Below are positions 56,261 through 64,000 of a stretch of 64,000 nucleotides of DNA, in pieces; the stretch's first letter is position 1, and every line of letters starts with the position of its first letter. Under the pieces are notes generated by a model, which had not been told where the DNA came from, searched no databases, and saw nothing but the letters and a program-made list of their open reading frames with translations. Made by a program: the position numbers and the translations under genes. Origin of the DNA: Sabellastarte sp. h YS-2021 (taxonomy: Eukaryota; Annelida; Polychaeta; Sabellida; Sabellidae); contig OZ024928.1 of assembly GCA_964017235.1 (NCBI GenBank), forward strand, positions 84,377,566 through 84,441,565, in the 5' to 3' direction.

Positions 56261-56815
56261 TATGTTAGAAACTAGATTGGGCCAACTCGGCGCCAACATA
56301 TTCCCAGACAGGTCATCCCTCACGCCACAGGTTTTGATCGGGAATTTTTTAAAACATAATTACCCATTATTATATGAACTTCAGCACATCAATCTACTCT
56401 GTTTATATCTTCCCAAGGAAGATGGTGTATCCCCAGACGCCGAATACATAACTCAAATTATATTTTCAATCTTCCTGCAATGATAACTCTAAACCTATTT
56501 TCAAAGTATTTAAATGATTGATGATTGAATGTCCATTCTAAAATAATAATCCCAAAAGAGCATATCTGTTTCTATATTTGTTGACAAATAAAATATTATT
56601 TTAACTCAACTCATCATACTTTTCAATCTTCCTTCAAAGTATTTAAATGATTGATGATTCAATGTCCATTCTAAAATTCATAATCCCAAAAGCGCATACC
56701 TGTTTCTATATTTGTTCACAAATAAAATATTATTTAAAAACAAATTATTTATATTATTATTTTATTATATTATTTTTACAATTTGCAAATTGTTTTCAGT
56801 TATTCATTTCCTCTA
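56261..56815. repeat. Spacer with a 133-bp duplication
   Basis: TCAAAGTATTTAAATGATTG ... CAAATAAAATATTATTT is present twice, offset by 133 bp (56501 and 56634), each ending with AATAAA. The 73-codon frame at 56262-56483 has no recognisable domain. Confidence 0.55.
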
Positions 56816-57437
56816 CAGGGGGGGACAGCGATTCGCGTGGGACAGCGATTCGCCAGTTTCTATTGTACCTCATTTAAAACTAATATCTGTGTTGTTACTG
56901 AAGGAGCCTTATAGCATAGAAAAGTGTGCAACATGTCTTGATACTTTTCTAAGATTTTAGAACTGACAGCATGCAGGATTATAAAGATGAATAAAAAAGT
57001 TTATATGTCAGTGAAAATATGCCTAACAAACTGCATCTGACTGATGCACAGAGCTGTATGTTCTCTAAACTCTGTCTGGGGTTAATATAAGTACTATTTA
57101 TAGCTTCATTAAGTGCTAGAATACAATGAGAAGAATTGATCTTTAGCTTTAACTATTGTTTGCAAAGTGTTTAACAGTCTTTGTAACTTGTTTGGGAACA
57201 GTATAAAATAATCGGCGAAATGCTGTCCACTTTCCAACAGCCCTTATCTTATTGCCATGGGACAAGTTCTATGGTTGTATTTGTACTTATCACAAAATAT
57301 ATTTTATGATGCTACTATCATTTTACAGTTTGAGGAACCTCTTTTCATTCTGATAACTTTTATAAAACTACACTGCATATTTGTTCTCAACAAACTTCAT
57401 TTTGCTGTTTTTATGGGCGAATCGCTGTCCCCCCCTG
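56816..57437. mobile_element. 622-bp MITE with perfect 21-bp G-rich TIRs
   Basis: The TIR starts CAGGGGGGGACAGCGATTCG at 56816 and its exact complement ends at 57437. TA flanks both sides. A second internal GGGACAGCGATTCGCC follows the left TIR (56839-56854). No ORF inside. Confidence 0.8.
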
Positions 57438-57779
57438 TATACCTATATATGTGGTCCATATATATGCAACCTAAATATGTGACACAATCTCAGTTCTGAC
57501 TCCCCTTTGTGTTATATGTAATGAAGCCCACTACCTCCCACCCCCACCCCTCTCCCCTTCTCCACACCTCTCTCACTATTACACAAGATCTGCAACCCCA
57601 TTGAGTTCTTTGTTTCTCATCTGATATCATTAAATACCTTTGTTTATTTAGTGTCACTCAATATAGCTGGAGGTCCCAGAGGTGGGGATAAATGGTAAAC
57701 AAACAATCTATATAAAAGGGGTACTCAAATACAAAAAGAATTGAGAATTTTAAGTATGTGATTATCAACTGAAATGAGT
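57438..57779. other. Spacer, no gene
   Basis: Pyrimidine-rich 57530-57570 (CCTCCCACCCCCACCCC); nothing else recognisable. Confidence 0.4.
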
Positions 57780-60128
57780 TCATAACTGTAGGAGCTGTGT
57801 CAAAATTAACTGAGGCAAGTTGAATAAAACTGGGCTAGTTGAGGGTTAAAAATCCCCTAGTTTTACTACATAAGGATATAATTTCATTAATATTGGGACT
57901 TAAAGCTCACTTAAAGTGTCCATTTTGTCTACTTGAATATGTTTAACCAGTTTCATTTTAAAAAGTTAAAAACTCAGCAAGCAGAGGTATAACACACAAA
58001 AATAAGTTCTTAAAAGACTAAGATAGCCATAACATTATTAATAATCAAAATTTAAATAGACAGGCATTTCCTTTGAAAAATTCAAAGATTTCAGCTCTAT
58101 AACCCACATAGTTTGACAGTTACTGGGCTTTAAAGTGGCATAATGTCCATAAATTGGGTTTCTGTGGGCATTTTACAATTGTTAAAGAGACCTTAGCAAT
58201 TAAACTACAGATCTGAAACTTTTTGGGGGACATACATAACAAACAAAAATTATATATAATACAGTTTAAGACTTGTCACACTAAGCATTTCCAAATAACA
58301 GGGCAAAATACGGAAAAAATGTCAAAAAAGGCACTTGGGCGAGTGTCTATGGCCCTCATACACAGGTTAAATGTCTACTAAAAACCTTGATTTTCGGCAC
58401 ATGTAAAAAGGACATAATAATGTATTCCCAGATGGGATTTCAGCTCCATCAATCACATAGTTTAACAGTCACAGGGCTTAAAGGTGGTAAAAAGTCCAAA
58501 TATTGGGTCTCTGTGGGCCTTTTAGAGATCTCGATGTGGCTTTCAAATTAAAGCTTCAGACTTAAAATTTGTTACATACTAAGATTACACATAGAATATG
58601 TATCTAATAAAGTTTGAAACTTCTGAGACTTACCATTTCCAAGTTACAGAGCAAAATATGTGAAAAATGTCTTAAAAGGGTCACTCAGGTGGGTGTTTAA
58701 GGTCCTCATACACAGGTTAAATGTCTACGTGAAGCCTTGATTTTTGGCACATGTAAAAAGAACATAATAATGTATTCCCAGATGAGATTCCAGCTCTATC
58801 AGTCACATAGTTTAACAGTCACAGGCCTTAAAATTCGCAAAAAGTCCAACTACTGGGTCTTTATGGGGCCTTCTAGAGACCTAAATGTGGCCTTCAAATT
58901 AAAGCTTCAGACTTAAAATTTGTCACATACTAAGATTACACATAGAATATGCATCTAATACAGTTTGAAACTTCTTAGACTTACCATTTCCAAGTTACAG
59001 GGAAAAATATGTGAAAAATGTCTAAAAATGGTCACTCGGGTGGGGATTTATGGTCCTCATACACAGGTTAAATGTCTTCTTAAAGCCTTAATTTTTGGCA
59101 CATATAAAAATAACATACTAATATCTTCCCAGATAGGATTTGAGCTCTATCAGTCACATAGTTTAACAGTCACAGGGCTTAAAAGTAGCAAAAAGTCCAA
59201 ATATTGGGTCTTTGGGAGCCTTTTAGAGACCTCAGTTTGACCTTCAAAATTAAAGCTTCAGACTTAAAATCTGTTACATACTAAGATTACACACAGAATA
59301 TATATCTAATACAGTTTGAAACTTCTCAGACTTACCATTTCCAAGTTACAGGGAAAAAGATGTGAAAAATGTCTTATAAGGGTCACTCGGGTGGGTGTTT
59401 ATGGTCCTGATACACAGGTTAACTGTCTATTAAAGGCCTAAATGTTGGGGCACATATAAGAAAACACATAGATATATTCCCAGATGATATTTAACTTAGA
59501 TGAGAGACATAGTTTGAAAGCTACAGTGCTTGAAAGTGGCAAAAAGTGCATAAATTGGGTCTCTGTGGGCACTTTTGAGACCTTAAGTCGACCCCTTTGG
59601 GTAAACCTACAGCCCTAAAATTTTCTACAGACAAGGATTACATATCAAAGTTATACCTAGCACAGTTTGAGACTCATCAGAATTACCACTTCCAAATTAT
59701 AGGGCAAAATATGTGAAAAGTATAGCAAAAAATCCCTAAGTGGGGGTATTTATGAGCCTCAAACACAATTTTCTCCTCAACTTAAAGTCGTGATTTTCGG
59801 CACATGTACTAAGAACATATTAATGTGTTGTCAGGTAAAATTTCAGCCAGCTGAGCATCATAGTTTGTGACCTACAGGGCTCTAAGTGGCCAAAAGTCCA
59901 ATTTCTGACCTTAAGGTGGCCATAAGTTCTTTTTTACTGGGAGTTTAAGGTCACCTTAAAATAGGGATCTTCCTTTGGGCACCCTTAACATGTGTACCAA
60001 GTTTGAAAAAAAAATATTAATTTGTTTTTGAGTTATCGCGTCCACAAGGAAATTTCTACGGCGGCGGCGGCGGCGGCGCGACGGACCTGAATCCAATATA
60101 TCCCCGACTTTCGTCTGGGGATATAATA
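57780..60128 (+). repeat. Element R2 with about 351-bp tandem units and terminal hairpin
   Basis: The R2 head is followed by about five units with a 350-351 bp step; CACAGGTTAAMTGTCTA falls at 58361, 58711, 59062 and 59413. The tail GTTATCGCGTCCACAAGG leads into a GGC run (60060-60077), GCGACGGACC and an ATATCCCCGA...TCTGGGGATAT hairpin (60100-60122). Same plan as the Helentron-like elements; no protein. Confidence 0.7.
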
Positions 60129-60310
60129 ACCTAAGTACCCTTAGCTATGTTTAGCAATCATGAAGTACCCAAACCAGGAGATTAAGTCCATCAAATTGGA
60201 AGCTATCCTTAAGCAACATACCCTAAGCTATGTTGATAATCATGAAGTCCCCTAAGCATGAGATGAAGTTATTGCAATAAAAAATATTGTAGAATTGGGT
60301 ATCTGAAAGT
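60129..60310. repeat. Degenerate tandem repeat, about 180-bp unit (right part)
   Basis: AAGTACCCTTAGCTATG...AATCATGAAGTACCC and AACATACCCTAAGCTATG repeat the vocabulary of 55776-56260. Confidence 0.6.
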
Positions 60311-61269
60311 AAATGGGTTTGTTATTCTTGAATTACTCCATTTGTGGGTAAAACTGCTGATACCTATAATTTCAGGGGACAACATAGTGATATAAAAATG
60401 TTTACAGGGCGGTTTAACACAAAAGCTGCTGTCCAAGTTAATCCCCAAATACGACCCCCCTTCTCATTTACTATGGTTGACATAGAGTGGCTCAACCTTT
60501 TCTTGACTCCCTTTCCTGAGTTGACTATTGATATAAATGTAATTTGTGTTTACTCCGTTGTTAAGTAGATTGTAGTGGATCCTGTATTATGTCCCATTGT
60601 TCCTTCAGGTCATATTGAATTCTTAAATATGGACATATGTAGGTGTTGTAAATTGTACTTTACCATTTGAAATCTCTAAAAAATATAACCTGAATATTCA
60701 ATTTGGTAAGTTTACAACAAACCATTTAGCCACCCAAAAAGTCTTGTATTCTACCAAGATATATACACTTGTACCTTGAGACAATTACTTTCACTTTTTC
60801 CACAAGATGTTTTGTATCTGTATGTTACCGCACAATTACAATTTTAATGCTTTCACATACAATGTATATCCAGAAAATAACATTAATAAGGACTGACCTG
60901 CCTGCCACACACTAAACTGGCACAGACAAAACAGATAACATATGCAAACAAGCACAATAGATTGACCACAGGAGGGGGGGGGGGGGGGGGGAGGGGCCAT
61001 TGGGAGCAGGTGTGTAATCTGTCACAGTTTGATATTTCCAGAGCAATGCAATTGAAACAAGTGTTACGAATGTAAGGTTACCTTAACATTGTGCTTTTGT
61101 TATAAATATAATGATAAAAGAAATAAAACTACAGAAATACACAAAATAATATTATGAAGGAAAGAAAACAGTGGCTAGTGGATAAAATGTTTCTTGTTAA
61201 GTCATCTGAATGAGCTGTAAAAGTATGTAACTTTCATTTGTCTAATGCTTTAGTCTGTGTGCTACTTTA
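60311..61269. other. AT-rich spacer with a poly-G tract, no gene
   Basis: A G18-20 run with one A sits at 60971-60996. The 74-codon frame at 60344-60568 has no recognised domain. The rest is featureless. Confidence 0.4.
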
Positions 61270-62745
61270 CCCTTTCTTGGACCTATACTACACCTCTCCC
61301 CCACCTCTCCCACACCCTGTCCAACTGAAATTACTGGGATAGACCTCTACCTCTCCCACACCCCCAAAATACATAGAAATACCTACTATATCTGACCCCT
61401 ACCACACCTCTCCCCCGCCTATACCACGCCTTCTCCAACTGAAATTAATGGGATAGACCTCTACCCCTACCACACCCCTGAAACATGGTAAAACGTGGTA
61501 GAGGTTACAAGAAATATATACTATATGTGACCTCTACCACACCTCTGCCCCACCTCTACCACGCCTTCTCCAATTAAAATTACTGGGATCAACCTCTACC
61601 TCTACCACACCCCCAAAACGAGGTAGAGCTTGCAAGAAATATATACTATATCTCACCTCTACCACACCTCTCCCCCACCACTACCATGCCTCTTCCAATT
61701 AAAAGTACTGGGATAGACCTCTACCACACCCCCAAAATGTGGTAGAGGTTGTAAGAATATATACAATATATGACATCTACCCCACCTCTCCCCCACCTCG
61801 ACCATGACTTCTCCAATTAAAATTACTGGGATCAACCTCTACCTCTACCACACCCCCAAAACGTGCTACAGGTTGCGAGAAATATATACTATATCAGACC
61901 TCTACCAAACCTCTACCCCACCTCTACCACGCCTTCTCCAACTACTACTAATGGGATAGACTTCTACCTCTACCACACCCCAAAAACGTGGTACATGTTC
62001 CAAGAAATATATACTATATCTGACCTCTACCACACCTCTCCCCCACCTCTACCACGCCTTCTCCAACTAAAATTAATGGGGCAGACTTCTACCTCTACCA
62101 CACCCTCAAAACATGGTAGAGGTTGCAAGAAATATATACTATATCTCACCTCTACCACACCTCTCCCCCACCTTCTCCAATTAAAATTACTGTGATAGAC
62201 CTGTACCCCTACCACATCCCCAAAACGTGGTAGAGGTTGGAAGAAATATAAACTACATTTGACCTCTACCACACCTCTACCACGCCTTCTCCAACTAAAA
62301 CTAATGGGATAGACTTCTACCTCTACCACACCCCAGAACGTGGTACATGTTATAAGAAATATATATTATATCTGACCTCTAACACACCTCTCCCCCACCT
62401 TCTCCAATTAAAATTACTGGGATCAACCTCTACCTCTACCACAACCCCAAAACATGGTAGAGGTTGCAAGACATATATACTATATCGGACCTCTACCCCA
62501 CCTCTACCACGCATTGTCCAAATAAAACTAATGGGATAGACTTCTACCTCTACCACACCCCCAGAATGTGGTACCTGTTCCAAAAAATATATACTATATC
62601 TGACCTCTACCACACCTCTACCATGCCTTATCCAATTAAAATTACTGGGACAGACCTCTACCTCTACCACACCCCCAAAATGTGGTAGAGATTGCAAGAA
62701 ATATATACTAAAATTAATGGGATGGACCTCTACCTCTACCACATA
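61270..62745 (-). repeat. GGTAGAGG minisatellite, right block (inverted)
   Basis: Reverse complement of the units at 48130-51358 (CCTCTACCTCTACCACACCC, AAATATATACTATATCTGAC, TTCTCCAATTAAAATTACTG). About 13 units. Beyond its right edge the TTTTCGCGGGCTCCAACATG motif (62788-62807) mirrors CATGGTGGAGCCCGCGAAA at 48088-48106. Confidence 0.9.
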
Positions 62746-63870
62746 TTCTATTTCTTACATAGCCCACCCCCCACCCCTCCCCAAATTTTCGCGGGCTCCA
62801 ACATGAAGTATCAACCGTTTTTGGGTAGAGAGATGCAGATTTTCCTAAGACTGTACAAAGTTGGGCCTGCTTTTATATATACAGTTTATCTAAGCATTTT
62901 ATATTAATAATGCAGTTGTATTTATAATGTATTATGTGTCATTATGAAATATCTTATATCAATGGAAATGGTTTTAGAAGGTAGTATTTTACAAATCATT
63001 GCTACATTATTAAGACTGTTACCAATTGATTTGATAAAACATTTCTGTACATATTACTCTAATTGTGTAAACCTGATTCAAGCATCAAGATTATGTCTTA
63101 TCCTTATATATCCACAATTAAAAACTGAAAACAATGTTACCTAGATTTTCAAAATCCATCCATAAATAAAGATTTTTTTATGTCAATTTGAATTTCTATT
63201 TGAATGGGACCAAGTTTGCTTAGATGAGTCTGAGTTGGCAAAGGTCCGAGTTGACCAGTTTCCGATTGTCACTCTCCAGAAATTTTTACTAGAGTGAGAT
63301 TTACCAAAAAAAGTCAAAATATTGAGTACCTGCTTACCAGTGATTTGACAATTGTTCATTATTTCATAAAATAAAATAAGTGGAATGTTGGCACAATTCA
63401 TGTAGACAGTGTATAGTTGTTACATTTGTTGACCTTGCTTCAGTAGTTATTTAGTTGTTTAAATGTTTTAACTATATAGTATCAAATTTATACAAAAAGC
63501 AACTTAACATTAAGATATTGAGCACTAACATTACAGGAAAGGCTTTGTTTAGGGTGAGGTTTTAGTAATTTTTTCAACAGTTTTCATTTGTTAATTAATT
63601 CAACAGAAAATATTTGCAGGTGTAAAGTAGACAGGTTGGCAATTGCTTTAGTCCCTAACTCACCCTACTGTGGCCATTTTATAATAAAACTATCAAGTAA
63701 TATTTATATTTGAAACAAATGGAACAAGTCCATGTAACATTATTATAAAAGTCTGCAAAACTAGTTAATTGTGAAAAAGTTTTACTGTTGCCATAAAATA
63801 CAAGTGACAAACTTGGGTATCTGAGCTGTACTACCTTGCTGCCGATTTTTGCCACAAATGAACAAAATCA
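62746..63870. other. AT-rich spacer, no gene
   Basis: After the CGCGGGCTCC edge motif the sequence is AT-rich. I see no element, RNA gene or coding signal. Confidence 0.4.
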
Positions 63871-64000
63871 TCATTATGTCCACCCCACTGGGAAAAGTAT
63901 TTATCTTATCTTTACCAAATTTGGTATGGGTCTTTATTGGGTTAATAGCTTGCATGGGATTGCTTTTGGTGAAGATAGCTCTATAGCTAACTGAATAATA
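63871..64000 (+). repeat. Start of a second copy of the 35791 dispersed element
   Basis: ATGTCCACCCCACTGGG, then ACCAAATTTGGTATGGG and TAGCTTGCATGGGATTGC, match 35791-36010 in order. The heptamer tract is missing. Cut by the window edge. Confidence 0.7.

Noticed and set aside
56262-56483. 73-codon ORF (GQLGANIFPDRSS...)
   Set aside because: No recognisable domain and no neighbouring gene signals; length is within chance expectation for AT-rich DNA.
60050-60128. GGC run read as a gene-associated CpG island
   Set aside because: It is the fixed GC tract next to the terminal hairpin of repeat R2, seen in analogous places in other repeats.

Overview
This is nuclear DNA of an animal. There are no operons, gene density is very low, and the window is packed with introns, tandem arrays and nested transposons. 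One host exon identifies a metazoan: the first coding exon of PARP1 (32668-32787). The repeat set suggests a marine invertebrate, most likely a bivalve or related mollusc. It includes tRNA-derived SINEs with AATAAA-type tails, DIRS retrotransposons, Helentron-like elements with internal tandem repeats, and PIF/Harbinger. The species call is inference (about 0.6).

Layout. 1-2.1 kb: 3' half of a DIRS element (family A) with an uninterrupted tyrosine recombinase and inverted-repeat end. 3.0-8.2 kb: a 5'-truncated MADF-BESS protein ORF followed by a histone-type 3' stem-loop, old interspersed repeats, an 84-bp minisatellite and a broken PIF/Harbinger transposase on the minus strand. 9.0-12.2 kb: a SINE, an AT-rich minisatellite split by a 481-bp MITE and by a 1.19-kb Helentron-like element. 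12.2-17.0 kb: about 66 copies of a 73-bp minisatellite. 17.3-23.3 kb: two decayed DIRS copies (A2, B1) head to tail. 23.3-32.5 kb: dispersed repeats, a dead non-LTR reverse transcriptase, several MITEs and a solo DIRS end.

32.5-32.8 kb: a 24-bp perfect hairpin, a GC-richer promoter-like stretch and PARP1 exon 1 with its splice donor. I saw no second PARP1 exon in the remaining 31 kb. If the gene is intact, everything to the right lies in its first intron. That intron would hold MITEs (including twin 468-bp Mutator-like elements with 9-bp target duplications), a 4.2-kb array of a 169-bp satellite, a third decayed DIRS copy (B2) carrying a SINE, a zone of scattered identical 15/16-mers on both strands, two more Helentron-like elements, and a GGTAGAGG-type minisatellite in two inverted blocks about 10 kb apart.

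Functionally the window has one recognisable host exon and an ecosystem of mobile DNA. DIRS copies encode Gag, RT-RNase H and tyrosine recombinase, mostly broken. The Helentron-like elements share one 3' end and carry different tandem-repeat modules, one of which resembles the 169-bp satellite. Most long ORFs inside the arrays are open only because the repeat lacks stops, and they are not listed as genes.
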